Below, in pieces: positions 1 through 6,326 of a DNA stretch of 8,310 nt. The notes beneath the pieces are model-generated. The model was not told where the DNA came from. It did no database searches and saw nothing but the letters and a program-made list of their open reading frames with translations. The DNA comes from Paenibacillaceae bacterium UBA6304 (lineage in GTDB: Bacteria > Bacillota > Bacilli > Paenibacillales > Paenibacillaceae), in the NCBI GenBank assembly GCA_002439285.1, contig DJTQ01000434.1:1-8310 (forward strand), read 5' to 3'. Made by a program: the position numbers and the translations under genes. Each line of letters opens with the position of its first letter. Positions within the stretch are counted from its first letter, which is position 1.

Positions 1-64
1 CGCTGTTGGTTCCAGATTTCTTGATCTTATAGAGTCTGAGCCTATATAGATAAACAAATAAAAA

Positions 65-724
65 TCAGCGGCCGGAAACCCAACCTTGTCTATGTGCATG
101 GATCGCTAACTGCGTCCGGTCTTCAAGCTCGCATTTCATCAGCAGATTGCTGACATGGGTCTTAACCGTTTTGATACTGATATGAAGTTCCTCGGCAATA
201 TCTTTATTGCTCTTTCCTTCCGCAATCAGCAGAAGCACTTCTCTTTCCCGTTCGGTCATGCCCGAATCATCGCCCTGAACGCTCTTCTGGCGAAGTCCAC
301 GGGTCAAAGCCTGGGCCACGTCCCCGGTCATCACCGGCATCCCCCGGTAAGCTCCTTGGAGCGCATAAATCAATTCTTCCGCCGACACCGTCTTCAACAC
401 ATAGCTGACCGCGCCCGATTCTACAGCCTGTACAACGAGTTCATCTTCCAAAAAGCTTGTCAAAATCACGATCTTCATTCCCGGAAACCGGCTAAGCACT
501 TCCTTCGTCGCTTCTGCGCCGTTCATGACAGGCATCATTAAATCCATCAGGATGATGTCCGGCTGTCCTTGCGGAATTCCCCGGTCCAGTAGAGTCACCG
601 CTTCCTGGCCGTTTCCGGCCTCAGCGATGACCTCGAATCCCGGATCCAGCATCAGGTAAGTTTTAAGCCCCATTCGTACCATATCATGATCATCCACGAT
701 CATCACTTTGATTTTATCGCTCAT
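65..724 (-). CDS. liaR: LiaR/VraR-type response regulator (NarL/LuxR family)
   Basis: This is the DNA-binding output protein of a cell-envelope stress two-component system. When phosphorylated by the adjacent kinase it is expected to dimerise and activate envelope-protection genes. The 219-residue protein has a receiver domain (about 5-120) with the acidic pair D11/D12, the phospho-acceptor D61 in ILMDLMMP, the switch residue T89 and K111. A LuxR-type helix-turn-helix follows (about 156-212), starting MTEREREVL and containing NKDIAEELHISIKTVKTHVSNL. Length and layout are normal for the family. The start ATG overlaps the liaS stop as ATGA, and a purine-rich ribosome site (AAGGGGAGA) lies about 7 nt upstream inside liaS, so translation is probably coupled. 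It is the last gene of liaF-liaS-liaR. The family is certain; the name liaR rests on the liaF and liaS neighbours. Confidence 0.93.
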   Translation of the reverse strand: MSDKIKVMIVDDHDMVRMGLKTYLMLDPGFEVIAEAGNGQEAVTLLDRGIPQGQPDIILMDLMMPVMNGAEATKEVLSRFPGMKIVILTSFLEDELVVQAVESGAVSYVLKTVSAEELIYALQGAYRGMPVMTGDVAQALTRGLRQKSVQGDDSGMTEREREVLLLIAEGKSNKDIAEELHISIKTVKTHVSNLLMKCELEDRTQLAIHAHRQGWVSGR

Positions 725-1764
725 TCCGGTTCTCCCCTTTTACTGTCTTCGAACTTTGGAATATGTACCCTTATCGTCGTTCCTGCGCCAGGCTTGCTGA
801 TGATTTCCACATGACCTCCAAGCTTCTCCGCCCGCTCTCTCATCGTCGTAAGTCCATAGGAGCCCTGCTTCTGATAAGTGCTGCTAAATCCTTGCCCGTC
901 ATCGCTGATACTAAGCACCACCTGTCTCGGCCCCTCTCGAAGCGACAGACTGACCAGCTTGGCTCCTGCATGCTTGACGATATTGGCCATGGCCTCCTGG
1001 ACGATCAGGAACAGCTGGTGTTCCTTTGCTTCCGACATGTCCCCATGCAGATCCATATCCTTGATTCCCTTAAGGCCATTCTGTCTGCAGTAATCAGGAA
1101 ACCATTGATCCAGCGCCTCCGCCAGCGTTTTGCCGACCAATTCCATCGGCCGAAGCTGGGCGATCAGCGCCCGCATCTGCTTCTGTGCCGTATTTGACAT
1201 CAGGATCAACTGATCCATGACAAAATGAGCTTGTTCTTCGTTATTTTCCAATACTTTAGGAAGGGAGGAGGCTGCCATATGAATTGCAAACAATTGCTGG
1301 CTAACCGTATCGTGCAGATCGCGGGCCAATCGCCGCCGTTCTTCCAGCACCGCCTTTTCGGCGGCTTGCTCTTTCTCCACAACTTCCTTCTCGCCCAATT
1401 GCTGCAACAACTGCATCTTTTTCTCGACCGCATCCGTCATATTATTGAACTCCTGATAGACCCCGGCAAACGTCTGGTCGGCCGTCTCCGGCATGCGGAC
1501 GGATAAATTCCCTTTAGCCACTTGAAGCATGTTCAGATACATCAGATCGATCCGGACTTGGATGCGCCGCCCGGCAATATACCCGATGATGAGCGTCAAA
1601 ACGACGACCCCCGCTACATCGTAAATCCACAACCGCGAGTCATGGACCACAATAACCCCGGTTATAGTTCCGATATAGAGAGTAATCGCCGCCAAACTGC
1701 CTGTCAGCAAAAAGAAGAGCAAAAGCTCCCATTTCGTATTTTTCAAAATCCGTTGCACCATCAT
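721..1764 (-). CDS. liaS: LiaS/VraS-type sensor histidine kinase
   Basis: This is a membrane-bound sensor kinase that autophosphorylates on histidine and passes the phosphate to LiaR. The 347-residue protein has two transmembrane helices (about 13-33 and 47-65) with a very short outer loop between them, as in intramembrane-sensing kinases, which sense envelope damage without a large extracellular domain. A HAMP-like linker and coiled coil follow (about 66-145). The HisKA_3 dimerisation domain has the phospho-acceptor H151 in RRLARDLHDTVSQQLF. The ATPase domain shows the N box around N261 (QEAMANIVKHAGA), DDGQGF (288-293) and GSYGLTTMRERAEKLGG (301-317). All catalytic motifs are intact. It begins 4 nt after the liaF stop and overlaps liaR by 4 nt, so the three genes are almost certainly co-transcribed. 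The Lia assignment depends on the liaF neighbour as well as on the kinase itself. Confidence 0.93.
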   Translation of the reverse strand: MMVQRILKNTKWELLLFFLLTGSLAAITLYIGTITGVIVVHDSRLWIYDVAGVVVLTLIIGYIAGRRIQVRIDLMYLNMLQVAKGNLSVRMPETADQTFAGVYQEFNNMTDAVEKKMQLLQQLGEKEVVEKEQAAEKAVLEERRRLARDLHDTVSQQLFAIHMAASSLPKVLENNEEQAHFVMDQLILMSNTAQKQMRALIAQLRPMELVGKTLAEALDQWFPDYCRQNGLKGIKDMDLHGDMSEAKEHQLFLIVQEAMANIVKHAGAKLVSLSLREGPRQVVLSISDDGQGFSSTYQKQGSYGLTTMRERAEKLGGHVEIISKPGAGTTIRVHIPKFEDSKRGEPE

Positions 1765-1768
1765 AGCC

Positions 1769-2719
1769 TTAACCCACCATATTCACTTTTACGTCGCCAA
1801 TAAACACGCTCACGACCAATTTCACCCGTTTGCTGGCTTCGCCGTAGTATGGAGATTGGGCATCGACATTGCTCATGAAGCCGCCCTGCTTCTGGTTCAG
1901 CACCTTCAAGTCGCCGATAAAAGCACTGGAGTTTGCGGTAATTCCGATGTCCATATCCTCCGGAATAAATACCTTCACGTCTCCGATAAAGGCCGACACA
2001 TTGATTTTCGTTTCTCCATAGGGAATTTGTGCCTTCGTTAAATCGATAATCGTATCCCCGATAAAATGAGAGATATTCGTCGGATGCAGCTCAAAATAGT
2101 CCGACCCCAGATGAACGTCTCCGATAAATCCGGACTTATTAACGGTCTCCGCCTTGTCCGATGATCCGCCACCCATCCCATACGAGTTATAATGAGATTT
2201 CTCTTGGTTGTACTTATATTTCTCTTTGTCTTCTTTCTTCGGCACATCCTTCTCCAGACCGCCAAACATCGAATCCAGCGGTGATTCCATCTCTGGAAAG
2301 TAAGTGTCATTCAGCGGGGGCACCGGGGGTCTTGACGGCGGTGGAGGCGGAAAATCAGGTTGTCTGTTTTTTCTGCCGCTGCCTGGTTTAAACAAGACGA
2401 ACATCCCACCGACTATGAGCGCTAATGGGAAAAAGAATCTGAAAAATTCTCCCGGCGATAGTGAGATCAGATCGAGATTCCTGGCCAGAAAATATCCCCC
2501 GATAATGATCAATATCACGCTACCGATAAAACTGGAGCCACTCCATGGTCTATTGCCGAGTTGGCTAAGCCCAGCCAGTATTAGAAATACGGGCCAATAG
2601 GTTGAGAAAAGATACCCCAGGCTGAGGTCGGTAATCCCCAACTGGTTCAATAAAAAGACGCCGCCGACGGAAATTAGCACCAGGCCGCCTATCAACCTTC
2701 CCAATAATCCGTTCCTCAT
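1769..2719 (-). CDS. liaF: LiaF, membrane inhibitor of the LiaSR system
   Basis: LiaF-family proteins sit in the cytoplasmic membrane and hold the LiaS kinase inactive until the envelope is damaged. The protein has four hydrophobic helices (about 8-26, 36-54, 63-80, 93-110), a basic stretch (GRKNRQ), a proline-rich linker (about 124-135), a charged Lys/Glu/Tyr/Gly-rich linker (about 155-187), and a C-terminal LiaF domain of about 120 residues. That domain carries FIGD five times (198, 219, 244, 267, 306), each opening a beta-strand repeat. The frame is open further upstream to 2860, but the upstream residues look non-coding. ATG at 2719 has a strong ribosome site (GGAGGG, 7 nt away) and gives the 316-residue protein with the membrane domain at its N terminus. 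It is the first gene of the operon. No liaI or liaH homologue lies in the window, unlike the Bacillus subtilis liaIHGFSR layout. Confidence 0.9.
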   Translation of the reverse strand: MRNGLLGRLIGGLVLISVGGVFLLNQLGITDLSLGYLFSTYWPVFLILAGLSQLGNRPWSGSSFIGSVILIIIGGYFLARNLDLISLSPGEFFRFFFPLALIVGGMFVLFKPGSGRKNRQPDFPPPPPSRPPVPPLNDTYFPEMESPLDSMFGGLEKDVPKKEDKEKYKYNQEKSHYNSYGMGGGSSDKAETVNKSGFIGDVHLGSDYFELHPTNISHFIGDTIIDLTKAQIPYGETKINVSAFIGDVKVFIPEDMDIGITANSSAFIGDLKVLNQKQGGFMSNVDAQSPYYGEASKRVKLVVSVFIGDVKVNMVG

Positions 2720-2726
2720 TACAATT

Positions 2727-2732
2727 CCCTCC
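2727..2732 (-). promoter_or_regulatory. Ribosome binding site that fixes the liaF start
   Basis: GGAGGG on the minus strand lies 7 nt before ATG 2719. The possible starts further upstream in the same frame lack the hydrophobic membrane N terminus directly after them, so this site decides the start of liaF. Confidence 0.8.
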
Positions 2733-2746
2733 AAATAGTTCATTCC

Positions 2747-2777
2747 TGAATCTGTTAAACCCATTTTAACGGATTCA
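2747..2777. repeat. 13-bp inverted repeat in the liaF leader (candidate operator)
   Basis: The arms TGAATCTGTTAAA and TTTAACGGATTCA are separated by 5 nt (CCCAT) and match at 12 of 13 positions. The inner end of the dyad is 28 nt from the liaF start. The single odd pair is an A·C mismatch in the sense (minus) RNA and a T·G wobble only in the antisense RNA, so a DNA-binding site is somewhat more likely than an mRNA hairpin. No T-tract follows on the minus strand, so it is not an intrinsic terminator. It overlaps the best candidate -10 element of liaF. The binding protein is unknown; LiaR itself is one candidate. Confidence 0.55.
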
Positions 2778-2789
2778 AGGGACTGGCAA
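2763..2789 (-). promoter_or_regulatory. Weak candidate liaF promoter
   Basis: TTGCCA (2784-2789) and TAAAAT (2763-2768) on the minus strand resemble sigma-A elements, but the spacer is only 15 nt. A promoter between the spore-gene terminator and liaF is expected because the terminator isolates the operon. This exact placement is uncertain. Confidence 0.25.
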
Positions 2790-2860
2790 CAGCGGCGCGG
2801 GATGGAACATGATCTCGGTCTCCGGACGGAGGGGTTTTGCTTTTTTATCCATATTATCAA

Positions 2861-2904
2861 GAAAAAGACGTCCCCAGCCCGGCATATGCGGGCTGAAAAC
2901 GTCT
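2861..2904 (-). terminator. Rho-independent terminator of the spore protein gene
   Basis: Reading the minus strand, AGACGT pairs with ACGTCT and AGCCCG pairs with CGGGCT, giving a two-part stem with an internal loop of 4 nt on each side (TTTC and GGGG) and a 7-nt apical loop (CATATGC). A TTTTTC tract follows immediately. The stem starts 17 nt after the TAA of the spore protein gene, and it separates that gene from the liaFSR operon. Confidence 0.88.
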
Positions 2905-2920
2905 CTGAGTTGCATCATTA

Positions 2921-3082
2921 TTATTGTTGTTGTTGACCAGCACCCTGATTTGTCGCAGCATTGCGGGATGCTTTTGCTTTTTGAGCAATCGTAGCATTGG
3001 TTTCTTCAGCAAACTCGGCATTGTACTTCTCATTCGGTGTTTTATACCCAGGAGAAGCAGCTTTGTTTTTTTGATTCGGCAC
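2921..3082 (-). CDS. Gamma-type small acid-soluble spore protein
   Basis: This is a 53-residue forespore protein of the gamma-SASP family. These proteins do not protect DNA; they are an amino-acid store degraded by the Gpr protease at germination. It begins MPNQKNKAASPGYKTP, has the family segment EKYNAEFAEETNA (19-31) resembling the Gpr cleavage region, then an Ala/Lys/Asn-rich part, and ends GAGQQQQ. It has one copy of this segment, whereas B. subtilis SspE (84 residues) carries a repeated one. Translation starts at GTG behind a very strong ribosome site. The gene has its own sigma-G-type promoter and terminator, so it is a single-gene forespore unit. The overlapping longer frame (2857-3147) has no family resemblance and is a shadow. 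The family call is firm; I give no symbol because sspE naming in this lineage is uncertain. Confidence 0.93.
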   Translation of the reverse strand: MPNQKNKAASPGYKTPNEKYNAEFAEETNATIAQKAKASRNAATNQGAGQQQQ

Positions 3083-3088
3083 GAAATT

Positions 3089-3097
3089 TCACCTCCC
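3089..3097 (-). promoter_or_regulatory. Strong ribosome binding site before a GTG start
   Basis: GGGAGGTGA on the minus strand is almost fully complementary to the 3' end of 16S rRNA. It stands 6 nt before GTG 3082, and supports this GTG as the spore protein start. Confidence 0.85.
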
Positions 3098-3153
3098 TTT
3101 GCATAAGCAGGATCTATCACGCTTAAGCAGCCGTTTGTAATGGCCACGTCCCT

Positions 3154-3184
3154 TATTATGCTTACAGGTAAAGTGAAATATTCA
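3154..3184 (-). promoter_or_regulatory. Sigma-G-type forespore promoter
   Basis: On the minus strand TGAATA (3179-3184) is followed after 18 nt by CATAATA (3154-3160). This closely matches the known sigma-G pattern (TGAATA-like -35, 17-18 nt spacer, CATACTA-like -10). Transcription would begin near 3147 and leave a leader of about 65 nt before the spore protein gene. The -35 lies just 6 nt beyond the stop codon of the upstream 3D-domain gene. The family of the gene it serves is the independent support. Confidence 0.82.
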
Positions 3185-3190
3185 GCTCGC

Positions 3191-3889
3191 TCAGATCGCC
3201 TGATCCCACACCTTATCCGGAATTTCCTTATCGACTTCCATCGCTTTGCCCAGTTTGTTAAGCATAGCTTCCGTAAGCTTGCCGTTTCCTTTACGAATCA
3301 CCTGAACTTCTACTTCCTTCTTCCCCCACTCCTTGAATACCTGCTTGGTCGTTTTAAAATAAAGGTCGATTTTGTTCCCTTTAATTGCAGATCCTTTGTC
3401 CGCGACTACGCCATAGCCGTACCCTGGAATATAAAGAATGGTACCGAGCGGAAATACCTTCAAATCTGCGGCAATCGTAGAGATCGTATTTTTATCCCTG
3501 CGAACCTTAACTCCGGAATAGGTAATTCCGTATTGAGGATGACTCGGCTTCTTGCCCGTCGATTCGTACCCTGCCGTATACCCCGTAGCCATAACTTTAA
3601 CCGTTTGGACTTTCTTTTTGGCCGCCTCCGGTTTGACCTCCCTGGATTTCTTCTCCAGGAAAAGCGAATGGATCGAGCCGTAAGTCCTCTCGCTCTGCGG
3701 CTGGACATACCGGGCTATTTCCTGTTGCCGGGCGCGCTCCCGAAGTTCCTGAAGCACATATTGATTATATTGGCTATCCGAAGTCTTCGCCCTATCGGCA
3801 TACATTTCATTCTCTGCGGCGATCCCATGGATGAGAAGAAACGCTATTAAACTCAGCACGATTCTCCGCCACAAATTAAATTGGCGCAT
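3191..3889 (-). CDS. Exported 3D-domain protein (YuiC-like, probable peptidoglycan hydrolase)
   Basis: This 232-residue protein has a signal or anchor helix (about 9-25) after a basic start (WRR). A charged, partly helical spacer follows (about 32-95), then a 3D domain (about 97-197). The three aspartates that name the domain are visible: D142 in [14 protein letters not shown]164 in [11 protein letters not shown] and D175 in KIDLYF. ATGYTAG (101-107) opens the domain as in YuiC and related proteins. Family members with this beta-barrel act as MltA-like lytic transglycosylases outside the membrane, so cutting of peptidoglycan glycan strands is inferred. No LysM or G5 domain is present. The start ATG 3889 has GGGGGAGG 7 nt upstream, but both lie in a long RNA hairpin (3881-3933). 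No terminator separates it from the spore protein gene, so read-through to 2861 is likely. Its own substrate and timing are unknown. Confidence 0.85.
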   Translation of the reverse strand: MRQFNLWRRIVLSLIAFLLIHGIAAENEMYADRAKTSDSQYNQYVLQELRERARQQEIARYVQPQSERTYGSIHSLFLEKKSREVKPEAAKKKVQTVKVMATGYTAGYESTGKKPSHPQYGITYSGVKVRRDKNTISTIAADLKVFPLGTILYIPGYGYGVVADKGSAIKGNKIDLYFKTTKQVFKEWGKKEVEVQVIRKGNGKLTEAMLNKLGKAMEVDKEIPDKVWDQAI

Positions 3890-3933
3890 ATGAAAACCTC
3901 CCCCTTATTCCGAAGGGTTTCCACATGCGCCAA
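3881..3933 (-). promoter_or_regulatory. Start-codon-sequestering hairpin of the 3D-domain gene
   Basis: The sense RNA can form an 18-bp stem without mismatch: 3916-3933 pairs with 3881-3898, including two G-U pairs (3924/3890 and 3921/3893). The start codon (3887-3889) is inside the 3' arm, and the ribosome site (3897-3906) sits at the junction of arm and loop. The loop of 17 nt can form a small extra CUU/AAG pairing. Both non-Watson-Crick positions are G-U only in the mRNA sense; in the opposite strand they would be A·C mismatches, which favours an RNA role. No T-tract follows, so it is not a terminator. The repeat is seen directly; translational control is inferred. Confidence 0.65.
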
Positions 3934-3935
3934 AG

Positions 3936-3941
3936 ATTATA
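3936..3941 (-). promoter_or_regulatory. TATAAT element before the 3D-domain gene
   Basis: A perfect TATAAT is present on the minus strand, but no good TTGACA-like element stands 16-18 nt upstream (TTGATC is only 13 nt away). If it is a real -10, transcription would begin near 3929, inside the 5' arm of the hairpin at 3916-3933, which would shorten the stem. Confidence 0.4.
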
Positions 3942-3967
3942 CATCATACTTCGTGATCAAAAGTCGT

Positions 3968-4003
3968 TTTTTTGAATTTCCATTTTAAATCAAGTTCAAA
4001 AAA
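3968..4003. repeat. AT-rich inverted repeat after thrS
   Basis: TTTTTTGAA and TTCAAAAAA are perfect 9-bp arms around an 18-nt centre, beginning 8 nt after the thrS stop. There is no G+C-rich stem with a trailing T-tract, so it is a poor intrinsic terminator. No other terminator is visible between thrS and the 3D-domain gene. Confidence 0.4.
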
Positions 4004-4011
4004 TCACCTTT

Positions 4012-5949
4012 TTAGATTGTATGGTTGCGAATTTCGGTTTGGAGCAGTTCCAACACTTCATCCAGCATCTTCGCACCGAGATCTCCTTCGCCGCGTTTGC
4101 GGACAGAGACGCTGCCGCTGCTTTGCTCATTTTCGCCGACTACGAACATATACGGAATTTTTTCCAACTGAGCTTCCCGGATTTTATAACCGAGCTTCTC
4201 ATTGCGCAGATCGCTCTCTACCCGGATGCCTCCGGCACGCAGTTTGTCTTCGACGGAACGGGCATATTCTTCAAACGCCCCGGAAACCGGAATGATCTTG
4301 GCTTGAACCGGAGACAGCCAGAGCGGCAGATTCCCGGCAAAGTTCTCAAGTAGGAAGGCCGAGAAACGTTCCATCGTACCGAGGATCCCGCGGTGAAGAA
4401 CAACCGGACGATGCTTCGCGCCGTCGTCGCCCACATATTCCAATTCGAACCGTTCAGGCAACAGGAAGTCAATTTGTACAGTGGACAAAGTTTCTTCTTT
4501 GCCAAGCGCCGTTTTCACCTGTACGTCGAGCTTAGGACCATAGAAAGCCGCTTCGCCCTCGGCTTCATAGAATGGCAGGCCCGCTTCCTCCACGACCTCG
4601 CGAAGCATCGCTTGAGCGGTATTCCACATATTGTCATCATCGAAATATTTCTCGGTATCCTGCGGATCCCGGTAGGACAGACGGAACCGGTATTCCTTGA
4701 TGCCGAAATCGCTGTATACTTGATCGATCAGAGCTAACACACGCTTGAACTCGTCCTTGATTTGATCGAGACGGCAGAAAATATGCGCATCGTTCAACGT
4801 CATCGAGCGAACCCGGTGCAGACCAGTCAAAGCCCCGGACATCTCGTAGCGATGTTGCATGCCGAGCTCGGCAATCCGGATCGGCAAATCGCGATAGCTT
4901 CGAAGATCACTCTTATAGATCATCATATGGTGCGGGCAGTTCATTGGCCGTAAGATGAATTCTTCGGTATCGATCGTCATTTTCGGAAAGATATCATCCT
5001 GATAATGTTCCCAGTGACCCGAAGTTTTGTACAGGTCCACGTTACCGAGAACCGGAGTGTACACATGCTGATAGCCGAGGCGTTCTTCGATGTCTACGAT
5101 ATAACGTTCCAGCGTCCGGCGCAGGGTAGCTCCCTTAGGCAGCCAAATCGGCAGGCCTTGTCCGACAAGATTGTTAAACGTAAAAATATTCAATTCTTTA
5201 CCAAGCTTACGGTGATCGCGTTTCTTGGCTTCTTCCAGCATATGCAAATGATGATCCAGCTCCGCTTTCTTTACGAAGGCAGTTCCGTAAATCCGCTGAA
5301 GCATCTTGTTGTCGCTGTTTCCGCGCCAGTAAGCGCCTGCTACGCTAAGCAGCTTGAACACTTTGATTTTGCCGGTGGAAGGAACATGCGGTCCACGGCA
5401 AAGGTCGAAGAATTCACCTTGATCATAGATGGAAATGACACTATCTTCCGGCAAATCGCGAATCAATTCCAGCTTGTAAGGATCGCCGAGTTCCGTAAAG
5501 ATCGCCACTGCCTCTTCCCGGCTGACTTCACGGCGAGTAATCGGCAAGTTTTCACCGATGATCCGCTCCATTTCCTTTTCGATCTTTTGCAGGTCTTCCG
5601 GGTTCAGCGGGTGTTCCAGGTCCATATCGTAATAGAAACCGTCCTCGATGACAGGACCGATCCCCAGTTTCACTTCTTTCCCGCCAAACAGGCGTTTTAC
5701 TGCCTGCGCCATCAAGTGGGCCGTGCTGTGACGCATAATTTCCAGACCATCCTGAGAATCCAAGGTAAGCAGTTCAACCTTTGCCCCATCTTCCAGCTTT
5801 GTGTTCAGGTCGACTGCCTTGCCGTCGATCTTGCCGGCTATCGCATTTTTGCGCAGCCCGCTGCTAATGGATGCAGCCACATCCTCCAAAGTGCTTCCTT
5901 CGGCGTATTCCCGGACCGAGCCGTCCGGCAGCGATACTTTAATTGCCAT
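4012..5949 (-). CDS. thrS: Threonyl-tRNA synthetase
   Basis: This cytoplasmic class II synthetase joins threonine to tRNA-Thr using ATP and removes wrongly attached serine. At 645 residues it is full length. Domains in order are: TGS (about 1-62); editing domain (about 63-225) with HSTAH (H74, H78) and DLCRGPH (C184, H188); class II catalytic core (about 245-540); and anticodon-binding domain (about 545-643). In the core, motif 2 is [25 protein letters not shown] (367-391). The zinc ligands that recognise the threonine amino and hydroxyl groups are C338 (in NCPHH), H389 and H519. Motif 3 follows at [15 protein letters not shown]. All key residues are present. ATG 5949 has a GGAGGG site 6-7 nt upstream. 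The gene is preceded by a threonine T-box leader with its own promoter. The ytxC-thrS order is the same as in Bacillus subtilis. Confidence 0.99.
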   Translation of the reverse strand: MAIKVSLPDGSVREYAEGSTLEDVAASISSGLRKNAIAGKIDGKAVDLNTKLEDGAKVELLTLDSQDGLEIMRHSTAHLMAQAVKRLFGGKEVKLGIGPVIEDGFYYDMDLEHPLNPEDLQKIEKEMERIIGENLPITRREVSREEAVAIFTELGDPYKLELIRDLPEDSVISIYDQGEFFDLCRGPHVPSTGKIKVFKLLSVAGAYWRGNSDNKMLQRIYGTAFVKKAELDHHLHMLEEAKKRDHRKLGKELNIFTFNNLVGQGLPIWLPKGATLRRTLERYIVDIEERLGYQHVYTPVLGNVDLYKTSGHWEHYQDDIFPKMTIDTEEFILRPMNCPHHMMIYKSDLRSYRDLPIRIAELGMQHRYEMSGALTGLHRVRSMTLNDAHIFCRLDQIKDEFKRVLALIDQVYSDFGIKEYRFRLSYRDPQDTEKYFDDDNMWNTAQAMLREVVEEAGLPFYEAEGEAAFYGPKLDVQVKTALGKEETLSTVQIDFLLPERFELEYVGDDGAKHRPVVLHRGILGTMERFSAFLLENFAGNLPLWLSPVQAKIIPVSGAFEEYARSVEDKLRAGGIRVESDLRNEKLGYKIREAQLEKIPYMFVVGENEQSSGSVSVRKRGEGDLGAKMLDEVLELLQTEIRNHTI

Positions 5950-5993
5950 TGTTTTCCCTCCTGAAAATGGTTATAGTCCCGGAATCGGACAAC

Positions 5994-6024
5994 AAAAAAA
6001 GCCCATCCCGGAAAGGGACGAGCT
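5994..6024 (-). terminator. T-box leader terminator before thrS
   Basis: On the minus strand AGCTCGTCCC pairs with GGGATGGGCT (10 bp with G-U pairs) around a 5-nt loop, directly followed by seven T. This is the terminator form of the leader. Its 5' arm contains the CGTCCC that would instead pair with the T-box region in the antiterminator. Confidence 0.92.
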
Positions 6025-6286
6025 TGATCTACCCGTGGTTCCACCCTCATTCGGTCGTCTTGCACTCCGCAAAGACAACCCTTATTCGGCATCAGATAAC
6101 GGTAATGAACCGGCGGTTCCTAATATCGCCCCAGAAAATGGACAAGTTCGGAATCGCAGCTACAAAGGGGTAAACCAAAACGGGAGCATAAGGGAATTTC
6201 AGCCTGGGTCCCTCTCTCTGCATTGTCCGCTGTTTCTGGTCCATGTCTTTGTCAACGCTTTTGCTCAAGTTTAAGCAATTGAATCA
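5994..6286 (-). promoter_or_regulatory. Threonine T-box riboswitch (tRNA-sensing leader) of thrS
   Basis: This leader RNA binds uncharged tRNA-Thr and then lets transcription continue into thrS. The 14-nt T-box AGGGTGGAACCACG is at 6034-6047. Its TGGA predicts a tRNA ending UCCA, meaning discriminator U. Stem I can be traced: the base ACAAAG (6247-6252) pairs with CTTTGT just after the specifier loop, and ACCA pairs with TGGT above the loop. The 3' side of the loop reads TTACCCC, so the specifier is ACC (6169-6171), a threonine codon. The distal part shows AGAGAG (6212-6219) and GGCTGAAA (6197-6204), typical of T-box stem I. A GAACC/GGTTC hairpin (6107-6119) is a candidate for stem III. The terminator closes the leader. 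The start near 6286 is inferred from the promoter. Confidence 0.93.
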
Positions 6287-6292
6287 CGAGTA

Positions 6293-6321
6293 ATTATAAA
6301 ACGAATACCGCACCCCGTCAA
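6293..6321 (-). promoter_or_regulatory. Sigma-A promoter of the thrS leader
   Basis: TTGACG (6316-6321) and TATAAT (6293-6298) on the minus strand are separated by exactly 17 nt. Transcription would begin near 6286, giving an untranslated leader of about 337 nt. The -35 lies just after the ytxC stop at 6327, so thrS has its own start although ytxC reads toward it. Confidence 0.88.
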
Positions 6322-6326
6322 GAACT

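Noticed and set aside
1..64. TATAGAGTCTGAGCCTATATA after liaR as a terminator
   Set aside because: Only about 6 AT-rich pairs can form, with no T-tract on the minus strand. The true end of the liaFSR transcript is probably outside the window; nothing else is seen in these 64 nt.
2819..2847. CTCCGGACGGAG followed by GGGGTTTTGCTTTTTT on the plus strand as a terminator
   Set aside because: The stem is only 4 bp with a 4-nt loop, and there is no plus-strand gene to end here.
2720..2860. Longer N terminus for LiaF from ATG 2860
   Set aside because: The 47 extra residues are rich in Arg, Cys and Ser and unlike LiaF. The ATG at 2719 has a strong ribosome site and starts the membrane domain.
2857..3147. 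96-codon minus-strand open frame over the spore gene
   Set aside because: It overlaps the clear gamma-SASP gene in another frame, has no plausible family, and runs through the terminator.
3140..3850. 236-codon plus-strand open frame
   Set aside because: It is the antisense of the 3D-domain gene, whose conserved aspartates and domain order are clear. No ribosome site or family resemblance was seen.
5005..5964. 319-codon plus-strand open frame
   Set aside because: It lies antisense to the intact thrS and has no recognisable domain.
6250..6255. TTGACA on the minus strand as a second thrS promoter
   Set aside because: No TATAAT-like element stands about 17 nt downstream, and the bases form part of the T-box stem I base.
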